This document shows, piece by piece, positions 45,158 through 56,987 of a stretch of DNA of 64,000 nt. The notes under the pieces were generated by a model that did not search any database, had not been told where the DNA came from, and was given only the letters and a program-made list of their open reading frames with translations. Numbering within the stretch: position 1 is the stretch's first letter; each line of letters opens with the position of its first letter. The stretch is from NCBI GenBank assembly GCA_021307315.1, contig JAJSPD010000098.1:62001-126000 (forward strand). The letters are read 5' to 3'. The DNA comes from Bisporella sp. PMI_857 (Eukaryota; Ascomycota; Leotiomycetes; Helotiales; Helotiaceae). The translations under genes and the position numbers were made by a program.

Positions 45158-48100
45158 ATGAGTGACTCATCTACTGAATATTCGCTAGACGTCGATCTAA
45201 CCATGGATGCCGATCAAGGCTCATCAACTCTCTGGTGGCAGGACGGGACCAGTGCGGTTGAAGACCCTGTCTGGCTGTTTCGACAATTTGTCTCTGCCGT
45301 ATCTTCGGACACTTTGAAGGACACCAGACTTCGATCAGAGGTAAGTTAAAGCTTTAGTGCTGTCATCTCGGAAAGCTAATCGCCAGCCACAGTTCTTAGC
45401 ATCTGTGCGGCACCTGTGCATAAAGACCCCATGTGTGGCAAAATATCTTGCCCAGGAAATCTTGAGCCACTCGAAAGATGATGTTCAATCCGACATTCAA
45501 GGGTCTAAAGAGGATGAGCCGAGCCCCAACTCTAAACGATCATCGAGAAAGAAGAATCAATTAGACTCCGCTTACCAGCCTTCCAAGTCCACTGAGAAAG
45601 AGACATATGAGGCTAAAGTTAGAGCCGAGGATTCTCAAGAAACCTCCGAAGTTAGGATCCTTGTCAGTGCCCCGGTCACATGTCAACTAGGTGACGACGA
45701 AAAGGCAGTCAACGAAAGCAGTAGGAGCCATGTGACGGAGGAACCCTTTTTGAAATGCGAGAGAGACTTTTCCAAGATCATTGCCAAGAAAATTTCTGAT
45801 GTAGGAGTGGAAGACTATCCTGCTGCCCATAGCTCCACTCTAAAGGCTACGGACAGCAGTGACATCATCAGGGAGATTGCTATTCAGGCATCAGCAACCC
45901 TTGACAAGGCAACTGAAGATAGCCAAATTACAGCTGGGACCCTATCGCTAACTGAGGCGAAACAGCGCGAGATGGCCACGCCAGCGATTGACGGAGAAGC
46001 ATCCGATGATCAAGCTATATCAGCCACTTCCTCAGCGCAGAGGACAAAACTGCAAGAGACGACCTTACCAGATTCTACTCCAGCTACGCCCGTCCAACGA
46101 ATTGACAGAGGATTTCAATCGCCTTTGTCTGATCAAAGCTTCACGCCACAGACGGTGCTGTTTACGCCTACCACAAATGGAGAAGTTCTATCACCTCTGA
46201 CTGAAAATAATCGAACTTCCTGCCCACCTGATAATGTAGAACTGGCTTCATCAAAGAGTCTTTCGTCATCACCATTCAGGAAGGGACAGCAACAGGCGGG
46301 CTTATGCAACACTAGTTCTACACAAACAGAACAGGCCGACAGAGAGCAATCATCCCAGCTTGATAAAGTACCTACACTAGCCGACATGGTCACCGAAGCA
46401 ACTTATCTTATTAGCCAGATGAGTAAAAGCAAAGAAATACCAACAGAGTTCCATTCAAACATCCTTACTATGATACTTGATGAAACACCGGCTACCCCCG
46501 CTGCAGTGGACTGTTCGGGCTGTATATGGATCAAAAACAGCCCTCAAACCTGGTCAGCATCTATGTGGTTCAACATGCTAGAAGCAGGTAACGCTCGTTC
46601 TAAGGAGGGAACCATCCGCAAAATGTTAGAGTGGATTGGGGCTTCAGTATGGCATGACGCTGAGGTCCAGCAAGCTATAGAGGCGCCGACGCTGACGAAA
46701 CGAGGGGTGTCCAGAAAACGTATGGCTACTCTAGTTCTAGATAAATACTTAGGAGAGGCGCGGGATAACACTGCTATCGAAAATCCTGAAAAACTCGTCC
46801 TAAAGAGCAATGAAAATCGTCCTTCGTCACCGGACTTGGCCAAAATCAAAAGGAGGAAGAGGCTCAACAATATACTTAACACAGGGCGAATGTCGCGTAA
46901 ACTGGTCCAATTGACGAGCCTAGGGATCCTCTTCGATCCAAATATATGGTACGTCTTACGATGCATATCATGGCATTGATTGACTTTGAGTGTGTCTCTA
47001 GGAGCTATGTGAAGAGCCAAGAAAAAGTCGACAAGGCTGCTTCAGTCTTCCAAGCAGATTCACAAAAGATGAAGTTCATTTCCATCCTTGACGAGCAGGT
47101 AAAACTGTTGGTTCAGAAAGGGCAGCCGGACCTCGCTCAATTTTTGAATTTACTTGATTTCCATTCCATCATGCCATTAAGAGAGATCACAAATCTACGA
47201 GCGGAGTATGGCCTTGAGAGAGTAAGTCGTTGCTTAGTTTAAGGTTCGGAAACATACACTAATGTAAAAACAGGAACCTGTACCACAAAGCTACATGGAA
47301 ATGGCTCTGGACCAACTTGTCGAAAAGATCAGCCACATGCTTGGCAAGAATTCGCTTAGCGATGATGATTCTATTATGGTAAACGGTGAAACTGAACTTC
47401 TATGTGGCATGTTCGATAGGTTCCGCTTCAAGAAATGGCTCAAGTGCTATGATATTGCAGTCGCTCTGGCGATGACCGATATACCGGCGTTTATGAAAGT
47501 GGGCCGTAGCATTTCTTTGCACAAGAAAGACAGAAAGGGCAAAGTCACAGCTCTCTCGGAGCCTTTCTCTCGCTGGAAGAAAGATATTGACATGTATAGG
47601 CGCGAGAGCAAGAACAGTAAGGTATATTTTTGCCCAGTGAATATTAGCTTCAGCCACTTCAGTTTGCTTGAGATCAATGAGCAAACGCAGATGATATATC
47701 ACTATGATTCGATGGTAAGCGGCGCTATTCTCCGAGGCCCACGAAAGGACACAATAGTAAAACAAAAGGTAGAGGTAAGTGAATTTAGAAAAACCGTCTA
47801 ACTGCGGTGCTAATGTGCCGCAGGAAGCATTCAAGGACCTAGGTTTTGGCTACATTGAAGCGGTAAGTATATAGCCTAGTACATGGCCGCGTGCTAATCT
47901 GTTCGCTAGCCTACTCCCCAACAAAAAGACGGATGGAGTTGTGGCCTAATGGTGATACGCAATGCCAGACAACGAATAAGTGGGCTCTCAGTTGGCACTT
48001 GGGCCGACAACGTAGATCCAGACCGGGTGATTAAAGTGGTGGTCAGCGACCTTCAGACTTTCCTTGACAACGACGCCGTTCAGCTAAATCCACTTTCCAA

Positions 48101-48182
48101 GAAACGCAAAATGATGGCTGAAGGTGTTCAGGAGCCAAATCGCAGCTCTAAAAGACTCAAGAAAATAAACAAGGCATCCTAG
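45158..48182 (+). CDS. Ulp1-like cysteine protease (C48 type), 923 aa, six exons
   Basis: Exons 45158-45340, 45393-46948, 47002-47221, 47274-47774, 47824-47862 and 47910-48182; every intron (47-53 nt) has GTANGT-like and AG ends and keeps frame, 924 codons in total. The N-terminal two thirds are low complexity and Ser/Thr/Glu-rich. The C-terminal domain has the C48 pattern: FSHFSLLEI (catalytic His), MIYHYDS (Asp), then TPQQKDGWSCG with the oxyanion Gln and the catalytic Cys. All key residues are present. Such proteases remove SUMO or similar modifiers. A long lineage-specific N-terminus is usual for fungal expanded Ulp1-like families. Confidence 0.75.
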
Positions 48183-48900
48183 ATGGCCCCTCAGGACAAA
48201 GTTCTTCCTAGATATCCAGTTAAAAAGAATAAGCTCTGATGATAAGTGGGATGACTTATACAATAGGTGCTCTCGACGGCCTAATAGTAAGCCTCCATAG
48301 TATGTGCGCGTTGGAAATCATATTGACCAATCGTTCAAAGACCCATTGCGACCATTTTGTAATTCCTGACTTACTTTTACTCTGTGTCGATTATGCGAAC
48401 TCTCGTGCCGCTGCTCACACGGGCCGCGAAAAGTAAGCATTAGATATCTCATTCGGATAGATGCTTTACGGTGTAAGAATACCTAGCCAACCCGTCTATT
48501 TGGAATGACATAGAATATTTGAGCCTACAATGTCTGGATTAATCACGTGGGTTAAGCTTGCTATGCCTCTCGATGTCAGCTTGGGCACGCCGCTTTGATC
48601 TAGCTTCTCAGAGACGGGTATTAAGCAGATACATAATGAATTGACCAAAATACTTGAAGAGCTCTCACAAAGAAAGGCGCTGGGTGTGTATCTGTCACGG
48701 AGAAGTGGGTCCACACGTTCTCATGAACGTGCGACCCACTCTCCTAGGCTATAAGAGCCCACCTGGCTTGACCTCTAGTTCTACAAGTAAGAATACACGC
48801 AAGTGCCGCATACGTTGCTTTAGCTCTCATGAACTAAAACGAGCTCTCGCAGGACGTACGAGCTGCTCCGTGACAGTATCCCTAAGCCATTATTGGACAA
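48183..48900. other. intergenic, nothing recognised
   Basis: Short frames only; no RNA gene or TIR-like sequence seen. Confidence 0.4.
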
Positions 48901-48904
48901 CGTG

Positions 48905-49085
48905 TGATCCTAGGAAGCTATATGCTCCTAGGACCACATATCCTGGGAGAAGTTACGGCCCCAGGACCATACTTTATCCTGGGATTAAAAGTCCTGGGAC
49001 TTATTAGACCCCCAGGAAGCTGGGTCCTAGGAGCACTCAAGGTCCTGGGAGTACTCAAGTTCCCGGGACCACCAAGGTCCATAAT
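48905..49085. repeat. clustered palindromic heptamer CCTRGGA
   Basis: CCTAGGA, CCTGGGA or CCCAGGA-like words occur about nine times in 180 bp, spaced 10-25 bp. The heptamer is near-palindromic. An open frame over it is a by-product of the repeat. Confidence 0.65.
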
Positions 49086-49241
49086 TGGATGCCTAAAGCA
49101 ATGCCTCCAGTTATGGCCAGGTGACCTTATAAGAATTGCAAGTTATATTTCACCATACACTAGTCCTGTACTCCTCATTATTCATTTGAGCAAGTACTCA
49201 TCCAAAGTAACGACGACTGTGTACCAGTCTGGACGTTCAAA

Positions 49242-50364
49242 ATGTCTCGTTATTTTGATTTCAAGACAAGCGACCATATTCATCCTTCTGTTGTTCAAGA
49301 TGAGACAGCTTATTCACGTCTGTTCCAAATTATCGATTGCTGGAGCGTGGAGAGCCCCTACACTTCTACAAACACAATGAGTCAAAAGCTGCTTCTAGTA
49401 TTACTTCAAAGCGCGGCAAGACTTTACGAAAGCATCTCATGTAGAAAAGAGGCTACAGACCTCATCGAGAGCATGAATACTCGAGCAATCTTGAGTTTAT
49501 GTGCTCAAGAGGTTGTTTCCATGTTTGTATATGAAGATAGCAGTGGCAGTAATGAAGACCAGAACTATGCAGGCCTACTGTCTATTGAAATGAAACGAAG
49601 GGCTTGTCAATTAAATTACCAGGCGATAACGCTCGATCACATTTCTTCTTTATGTCACATGCATATTACTGCATTGCAAAGAAAACCCGATGTTCCAGAA
49701 ATTGAAGAGCAACTTCTGCTTCGAAACTGCAATATTCTTTGTGAGACCTTGTCTCAATATGAGAAGTCCTGGCTCGCTATACTTTTCCCTAGTATCTTCC
49801 AGCTACCAGGTAGGTACAACCATAAGCTTACTTTCGCCTTTGGCTGACTTTATAGTCTCTATATACGAAAACAAGACGCACCGAGTCTATCACGAAATCT
49901 CTCAAATCACAGAAGAGCTAGATCCTTTAGTGAACAAAAATTTAGCTATACTTACGAGCCAAGTACGACAGATCCAGAGGTGGATGCAAGTTCTTGAGAA
50001 TAATGCTGTAGAACACTGCGGCCTAATAAAGGTCAATCCTTTTACTTTTTTATTCGATGTGACACGTATATTCGAATCGAGACCTTTCGAACAAGACTCT
50101 AAAGCGTATAAAGAAGAACACCCATCACCTTCCGATACAGATATTGATTGGAGTGAGATTGGAAGCGACAATAGCCAATGCGTATTCGCATTTAGCCCGG
50201 ATACTCGGCAGCCAAGTGCCGCTTCTCCTGATAAAGAAGAATATAGCCAAGGAAGCATTAAGGATAGTTGTCACTGGGCGGAGAGGGTCGAGTTTAAAAG
50301 CTGGACTGTAGATTCTAACAAACCAAATCTATCGCCGATACATGAAGATTCTCAAGAAGGTTAG
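49242..50364 (+). CDS. hypothetical helical protein, 358 aa
   Basis: ATG at 49242 (AAAATGTCT). Exon 1 to 49809, a 46-nt intron (49810-49855; GTAGGT, branch GCTGAC, TATAG) and exon 2 to TAG at 50364. The first 290 residues are mostly alpha-helical (LLLVLLQSAARLYESI, ISSLCHMHITALQRK, ILTSQVRQIQRWMQVLE), without a known motif; the last 90 are acidic and Ser/Pro-rich. The helical part might be a regulator domain like those attached to fungal transcription factors, but no zinc cluster is present. The neighbouring kinase gene lies on the same strand. Confidence 0.6.
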
Positions 50365-50548
50365 ACCGGTCAAATTCTTTAGATCTAAGTACGTGCTACT
50401 TCTGCACAAGCGGAGTATCAAAATTGCACTCAATCATTTTTAAATAGGTTGTGTCTGCCTTGCTCGCATTGTTCGCTTCAGTTCGCCCTTGGATCCAAGC
50501 CTCATCCAGCTATTTAAAAGCATGCATCCCATCTTCCTATTGACCTTA

Positions 50549-50593
50549 ACGTCGATCCCTGCGAAGCGGAAAACCTACATGCTGAAAAAATTG
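50549..50593 (+). repeat. solo TIR end, diverged
   Basis: ACGTCGATCCCTGCGAAGCGG, then AAACCTACATGCTGAAAA, preceded by TA; 190 bp before the kinase start codon. No inverted partner was found nearby. Confidence 0.55.
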
Positions 50594-50784
50594 ATACAGG
50601 TGTTGAGCCATCGCCCTCCGAAGGCAGATTCTGGCTCCTTGAGGTCGACCAAAGTACTTCGAGAGACCCACGTGATCGAAAATGTTATCCTTAGGCAGAA
50701 AATAGGTCACGTTATATCGCTCCACAACGACGCAAGGTCCAGCTCCCCAAGCACGAGAATTGCCCTTCAAACCACGATCCCAAT

Positions 50785-51762
50785 ATGCAATCGAATCTCA
50801 ACCTCACCAGTCAAAATGCTCCCGCCCTACGTGGAGATAACCACGACCGGTTGTCCGACATATACGTTATTAGTAGGATTGTGGATGCGGATAGTACTGA
50901 GGAACACAGTGGCTGGCAGACTATACATCATCCAAGCCCTTCCTTTAAAACGTCTCTTCCTTACGATGCTCTTAAACCTCAAGGCCCTGCTTCTATTTGC
51001 GAAGAGGGCGGCTACGCAACTGTCTCGCTCTACTTGCCCGATAAAACGTTTGTTCTCAAAGGTTCCGAAGTCTGGGTAGACGGGAAGTGCTTGTCAAAAC
51101 GATTATCTCCACTAAGCGTAGCCTCCATTATGCGAGAAGATGCCGTCTATAAACGACTAGGATCTCACCCTTTCATTTTGAATTACGACGGCAAGGTCCT
51201 AGTGAACGGAAATGTGTATTCCTTGAAGATCGAGCGGGCCCTTGGCTGCCTTCGCAAATTTATACTCAACTGCCCTGCCCCAAGTAAAAAGACAAGACTG
51301 GACATGGCAGTACAAGCAGTAGCCTCAATCTCCTATACTCACTCTAAGAATGTAATCCACGCCGACTTTAGTACCCGCAACCTCTTTGTCTTTGACAATT
51401 GGCAGCTTAAGCTTGGTGATTTTGGCGGCTCCAGGATTGACGATCAGGCAGCCCTCGCCGCAGAGGAGGCTCTGTACCAGCTCCCTAGGTATGGGAGGAC
51501 TTGGCGAGAATTAGATGAAACTAAACGAGAGTTATTCGCCCTCGGTTGTGGAATCTACGAGATTATTACCTGGAAGACCCTATACGCAGAGTTACCAGCG
51601 CAGCAGGCTGTCGCGAAGCATAACAAAGGAGAGTTTCCAGACACGCGAGACCTACTAGCTGGAAACATCATTTGCAAGTGCTGGCATGAGAAATATAATG
51701 CAGCAGTGGATGTGGAGAAAGATTTGAGGAAAGAGCTTGCAGATATCAAGAGAGATATGTAG
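50785..51762 (+). CDS. protein kinase, fungal-type, 325 aa
   Basis: Single exon, ATG at 50785 and TAG at 51762. The ATP-binding lobe has a shortened glycine loop (EGGYATV) and the VLK lysine. The catalytic loop reads VIHADFSTRNLFV (HAD instead of HRD, Asp and Asn kept), followed by LKLGDFGGS with an intact DFG. The C-lobe ends with helices (ALGCGIYEIITWKTLY). The Arg-to-Ala change means it is not an RD kinase, but the residues needed for phosphotransfer are present. This matches a kinase family expanded in leotiomycetes. The substrate is unknown. The short upstream region carries a transposon end. Confidence 0.75.
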   Translation: MQSNLNLTSQNAPALRGDNHDRLSDIYVISRIVDADSTEEHSGWQTIHHPSPSFKTSLPYDALKPQGPASICEEGGYATVSLYLPDKTFVLKGSEVWVDGKCLSKRLSPLSVASIMREDAVYKRLGSHPFILNYDGKVLVNGNVYSLKIERALGCLRKFILNCPAPSKKTRLDMAVQAVASISYTHSKNVIHADFSTRNLFVFDNWQLKLGDFGGSRIDDQAALAAEEALYQLPRYGRTWRELDETKRELFALGCGIYEIITWKTLYAELPAQQAVAKHNKGEFPDTRDLLAGNIICKCWHEKYNAAVDVEKDLRKELADIKRDM

Positions 51763-53577
51763 GAGGCATCAATTAAATCTTAGTCCTTGCTATTTTGTGT
51801 TTGTGCGCTCGCATTGTTTACGTTTCTAGTCATTAACAAAGTCGCTTTAAACCACCTTATACCACCTCTTATTAATCAAGAATGCGTATAGGTTTCCTTG
51901 AAAAAAATCGTCCCCAAAGACAACCTTAACAGACAGCATGGCGCAGTAGGTACTACCATCCTTCCTTGTTTGACACGAAACACACTCACGCCATATGGCA
52001 AAGCTGAAAGTTGGAAGTCAGTTCAGCGTCTTAGTATAATTATGGAGGGGAAGTCACCGTGTTATACGTTAAGAGGACCGGTATACTCAGCCCAGCTGTT
52101 CGTGGAATCGACATACCAATGCTTATCGTTAAACAAGTAGATTTTCGCCCCGTTGCTGAGCAAACAATAATTACATCCAATTGAGGCATCTAGAAGATAA
52201 CTTGGCCCAGCTTGAGCTTCGTTGTCCTTTCTCTCTCTCTCAATTTTACTAGTTTCTCATTAATTGAATCTTAGGAACCTTCAAAGAGGAAGCTTACGCC
52301 CAGGCTATCTCCTCGCAGGTAGGGCAGTCCCCTCCAACATAGCTTGAACCAAAGATTACTTGACTGCTACGTCTTAAATCGGTGCATGGGTTAATTCCAT
52401 CTGATGAGCATGATTCAAGTTGCAACAGATCCTCATCTATAAAATGCTGGTCCGGAGGGGGCCTTTGGCAACCTGCATAGGTTTTTCTGCACAAAACTTT
52501 TTTGCACATCTGGCGTGCGTACGATATTATAGTATGGAAGGTAAAGCTCTAGAATCGAGTTAGAAAGATACAAGACATACTGAGCGCGTGGCATTTTATT
52601 TATCTTATCTGGTGGCTCGCAAAGTCAAATACAAAGCAGGCAAAAGTATTAGGCAGCTGGAAGAGACGGTGTTTTGACTTACTGCGAACGCCCGATCTTG
52701 CTATAATTCTGCAGATATGCAACGCAGACTCATGGATCTTGTACACTCTTCACCAATGTCTCCTCGCCCAGACTGCAGAGCCTCAAAAGAGTCAAAGTGT
52801 GTGAGAAGAAAGATCGACTAGCCCTGGATTGATTGGCAGTGATGCTATTATGCATCTTTGCATTTAACGTGATTAGGCGTTCATCGTGCATAGCAACGTA
52901 TGCTGTCCAATCAACCTAGTTAAGTTTCCATTCAATAGCGGCACGGTTTGTGCCCTCGCTTTCCCCCTCTGCAATTGGAGCCGCACCTAAGCTGAGTAGG
53001 GCGTAGATTACACTATGCAATGGCCTTAACACTGGCCACATGGCGCTGTCTTGCATATCGTCCGTCCCTTATTGAAGGCTTCCCAGTCAGTTACGTCTGC
53101 GGCCTGTCTATAAAACAGAAGAAACGCTCAGCTTCTGCTGCAATGGATGCCAGTATGTGTCAGTCGAGGGTGTTTTTGCTTCCGCTCGTGGCCATTCTGC
53201 CTAGTCAGGCGCACTTACCGAAATTCAACGGAATAGGGGAAGTGGAATCAACCGGGCCCGAACATTGCGGCCCGACCCCTCTTCTTGCGCCTGCGGAAGT
53301 CATCCGTGAACTAGCGGGCGCCGAGGAACATTCAGAATGGTAGCCAATTATATGTGTTTGGGTCATGCGTTTGCGAATATAGTTCAATCTACTATTAGGC
53401 TTGCCGGACTGAAGCTTCTAACAACCTACTTACAATCCTATAGCATTATACAATATACGCATACTTCAACGTGCTTGCAACGGCAGGTGCTGCTTTTTGT
53501 TTCGACGCTGTGCACCCAGATCTCTCATCATGCTACAGGATTGAACAGCCAGACCACGGTCTCGTCGAAAACGAGCC
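51763..53577. other. intergenic, no convincing gene
   Basis: Several short frames (for example 53020-53343, with an ATG but no motif, and a Cys-rich minus frame at 52294-52509) were read and not accepted. Confidence 0.4.
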
Positions 53578-54110
53578 ATGAGCAGCCCTGATCTCTCTGA
53601 TGACCCTTTCGAAGCAGACGAGCCATGGGACCCATATGCTGATTCCAGTCGGCAATCGACACATACAATTCAGGTCAAGTTATGTCAGCTTCTTGACTGG
53701 CGCAGCGAGAGAACATATGACGAGAGTTATATGCGCTATTCGGTTAAGTGGAAAGTTACAGTGAACAACAGATCTATAATGCTGAAGGACACGGAGCAGG
53801 ATGTAGTTCTAGTGCCTGCTGCGTTCTATAGTCACTTGCTCGAGCCTAAACCGAAAAGCTTTTTGCGTAAGAAGAAGAGACCCCTTATGTTGAAATAGAA
53901 GAAGTGAGTCATATGGTCTTCAGAGAGTATAGGGTAAAATGAGTCAATTGCTGAAGGTTATAAATGGAACTTTGCGTGCAGAAAGCAACATGTCGAGAGA
54001 TTGATGTAATTGAACTTCAGCAGGCAGCATATCGGGAGGGAGAGATTGCTTGGGGGGCGATTCGAGAAGTCTTATCCGGAGTTATAATTACGAAGGGCCA
54101 TCATCCATAG
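53578..54110 (+). pseudogene. small hypothetical gene with a probable frameshift
   Basis: ATG at 53578 (GAGCCATGAG) opens a 106-codon frame to TAG at 53898. A second frame reads TPYVEIEE up to a GTGAGT donor at 53904; after a 78-nt intron (53904-53981) the coding-like exon KATCREIDVIELQQAAYREGE ends at 54110. The two parts differ by one base around 53868-53898 (an AAGAAGAAGA run), so a slippage indel is the simplest account. The product is probably about 150 residues in an intact allele. No known motif. Sequencing error in the A/G run is an alternative. Confidence 0.45.
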
Positions 54111-54625
54111 AGTAGGTGATCTCTTTGAACTCCTTTATATTCATTATATGTAACTGATGTATCCCCAGAGAGGAATATCTGGGCAACTATGAGTGACTCC
54201 TTACAGCTATAGCATGGAAAGGAAGTGAGAATTGAAATAGATAGTGTCGAAGAGACTTCTTCGGAGAGGGGGACGAGTGGGCAATTTTTTCTGCCATGAT
54301 TCTCCTTCATGCCACATTTTATGCCTCAAGTATTTACCAAAGCGTTTTGTCTATGCATGATTATTTATGGTTGTCAGTTATGATGCGTATCCAGTAGAAG
54401 CATTGCTTTCGGCATATGCTCGAAGAAAAAAGGGGGAGCGAGATGATAGACGCAATAACCCTTGACTTAAATTTCATATTGAATACTGAATTTCCGCAAA
54501 ATTGACACTTGATTGATAGCCTAATATAAGGAAAATAAGATACCACCCCGAGATCTTCTCAAACTCCAAGGCCACATCAATAATTGCTCTCCGATATTCT
54601 CGTCCATGGACCGAAAGTCAAAAGA

Positions 54626-55513
54626 CTAAACCTTAACGTAGCCGGCTTTGCTGCACAGTTCTTCAAACTTTGCATCGGCAGTGGAGTCCGTGTCGGGAGT
54701 GCTTTCAATTTCCCCCAAATCCTTCAAATCCCATAAGCCATGAGCCAGGTCTGACTTGTGAATGCCCAATAGTCTTGGTTCATTCTTACGATCCATAACC
54801 CATGTAGCAAAGCAGCGCTTGTCGCAGCCAAAAGTTCCTTCACCCCGAGGAGCCCGTGAATTCCCATCCCATTTATAAGCTGCCACTTTCTTGCCAATCA
54901 AGAGATAAAGGCGAAGTAGATGATACTCCTCGACTAATGCCTCTTTATCGCTCACTGCCTCTCCTATTCGCTGCAGGACATGATCCCTCTTAGCTTCCAA
55001 AGCTTTCGTTGCGCAAGATCTCATCTTATCCCTAAGCGCATCACTTATTCCAAGAAATTTTGGTTGGAGTTGAACAAGTATGCTCGAAGGTTCAAACCAT
55101 CCCCCGGGTGTTTCCACATGAAAATTAAATTCTCGAAGCACAGCATCAGATAGGAAAACTGCAAAGAATCCAATAATTGGTGATATACACGAATCGATTG
55201 GATTGGCAGAGTGAAATTCTGCCGGAAGTTTATGCTTTTCGAGTTGGACTCTGATGAGTTCCGTTGGTAGACTAGTCATTATTTCTCTTGGTGGTGCTCT
55301 TTCTCCTGCCGGCAGCGTTGGTGGTGCTCTTGCTCCTGCCGGCGGCGTGGGTGGTGCTCTTACTTCTGGTGGTGCTCGTGTTATTGCTCTCAGTGGTGGC
55401 GATTGTGATGCTCTTTCTTCCGATAGTAGTTGTGATACTCTAATCATGAAGTATAACTGCGCCACCGACAGCTCAATAAGTAGTGCAAACACGCCGACTA
55501 GGAGTGGGTCCAT
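54626..55513 (-). CDS. membrane-anchored proline-rich hypothetical protein, 295 aa
   Basis: Single exon, ATG at 55513 and TAA at 54626. An N-terminal hydrophobic helix (LLVGVFALLIELSVAQLYFMI) acts as a signal anchor. A repeated linker (APPTPPAGARAPPTLPAGE) follows, then a globular domain of about 200 residues (FFAVFLSDAVLREFNFHVE, EEYHLLRLYLLIGKKVAAYKW, CDKRCFATWVMDRK). No catalytic motif recognised. The anchor and linker suggest the globular part is displayed on one side of a membrane. Confidence 0.6.
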   Translation of the reverse strand: MDPLLVGVFALLIELSVAQLYFMIRVSQLLSEERASQSPPLRAITRAPPEVRAPPTPPAGARAPPTLPAGERAPPREIMTSLPTELIRVQLEKHKLPAEFHSANPIDSCISPIIGFFAVFLSDAVLREFNFHVETPGGWFEPSSILVQLQPKFLGISDALRDKMRSCATKALEAKRDHVLQRIGEAVSDKEALVEEYHLLRLYLLIGKKVAAYKWDGNSRAPRGEGTFGCDKRCFATWVMDRKNEPRLLGIHKSDLAHGLWDLKDLGEIESTPDTDSTADAKFEELCSKAGYVKV

Positions 55514-56039
55514 TGTGTTGTTGTCGTTGTTACCGAAGCCCTTATATAAATATTAGTTTGATGAAGAAGTTAGCTCTCGAGAGTTTTAAGGCGGAATGAC
55601 TATATAATATTTGCGCATTTGGGGCCAAGAAGCCCACACTATCTGCAACATTTTACGGACTGTGGTGTCGTCGAGTGATTGGACAAGCACTCTTGCGAAT
55701 TCACGTAGGAATGCCTTGTTGTTCCGCAACAGCCGAAGTTTTCGGGTTTCCGTTCTTCTCTCGGACAGCCAAGGCTTCAAAATGCTTTACATTACGCCTG
55801 TAGTGTCTTCATTTCTCGATGCAAGTTACATTTTGTGGCTTTTGGTGCCAATTCAGAACATACTTGTTCTGTTCAAGGCAAAGATGATCTAGGCCTAATT
55901 ATTTCCGCAAGCATCAGGACGGCATCTTACATGGATCATCTACAGATTGAAAGGCAAATCCTCATTGGCACCTCTTTGTCCTCGTTTGGTAACTCGGGTC
56001 AATGGGCTGGGCCGATCTGCCAACATACCTCCTTGGTGG
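55514..56039. other. intergenic, short frames only
   Basis: Nothing beyond short shadows. A minus frame ending at 55586 looks vaguely protein-like (QSLDDTTVRKMLQIVWASWP) but has no partner exon. Confidence 0.35.
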
Positions 56040-56290
56040 TTTTAAAGCCACATTTTTGGTGTCTGTTATTCGCAGACACCACTTTTTTGGCGACTGTTAT
56101 TTGCAAACGCCTTACAGGGATATAAAGCACTTTTATGGTGACTGTTATTCGCAGACACCACTTTTTTTTAACGAAGGATTTTAAGCCGCTTTTGTGGTGA
56201 CTGTTTTTTGCAGACACCACTTTTTTTCTTTTTACAGGGACTTAAAGCCACTTTTGGTGTCTGTTATTTGTAAACGCCACTTTATGCGCC
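56040..56290. repeat. tandem hairpin repeats, about four units of 60-75 bp
   Basis: Each unit has a version of TTAAAGCCACTTTTGGTG followed by TGTCTGTTATTCGCAGACACC, which folds into a short hairpin (GGTGTCTG/CAGACACC). Units vary by small changes (GCAAACGCC in place of GCAGACACC). No coding meaning was found. Confidence 0.75.
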
Positions 56291-56987
56291 CTCCAAGGTT
56301 TACATATTACGCTTCCAGGGGATTTGCAGATTTCTGAAAAAAAGTCGGCAGCCACAAACATGGTAGTATTAATTATAACCTGCAACTAATACAGAAAAAG
56401 CGGTGAATACAACGGGAAGTAGACTATTGCTCCCTGTACATGTAGAGGTGCGCTTCTGAATTCGAGGCTTGGAGGCTTACTGTCATAACACGCCGCCATG
56501 GGTATGCTTTTGTGGGAAACAACCGCTCTTCTCCCATTTCTTTACGCCTAGGTCCGCAGGTGATCACAGATAAGCCTGTAATTGGAACTATGGGCGAATG
56601 AGAGACAAGCCAAATTATCCGTTACAGGTCGTATTGCCTCGCTTGGAACTTTAATCCAGGGATACGAGTGGAGAGTCAACACTTTCGCGGACTACAGAAT
56701 GAAACCTGGAATGAGATTATGATTGACGCAAGGAAAATGGTGAAGTTTTGAGACTCATGAACCGTGCAGTGGATAGAGGCGGATTACTTGGGAGATATTA
56801 CGAGCTTGCCTTCTACCTTTATATTGGCAAGAATGTGGCGGTACCAGGAGAATTGGCCTGTAGTCCCATTAGCTTGAATATTTGACCCTTCGGGTTTACT
56901 ATAAATAAAGTACCTCTGTTTCTCTCACAGTAGCACTCGCCTGACTTGTTTGTTGAAATCAACCTTTCTTCTACAACCTCATTACCA
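56291..56987. other. intergenic, nothing recognised
   Basis: No gene was supported. It probably contains the promoter of the membrane-protein gene that starts at 56988. Confidence 0.4.

Noticed and set aside
48904..49380. Open frame over the CCTRGGA repeats
   Set aside because: The Pro/Gly/Leu-rich translation is produced by the repeat; it overlaps the start of a better gene in another frame.
53020..53343. 107-codon open frame with ATG
   Set aside because: No motif, no splice continuation, composition like its surroundings.
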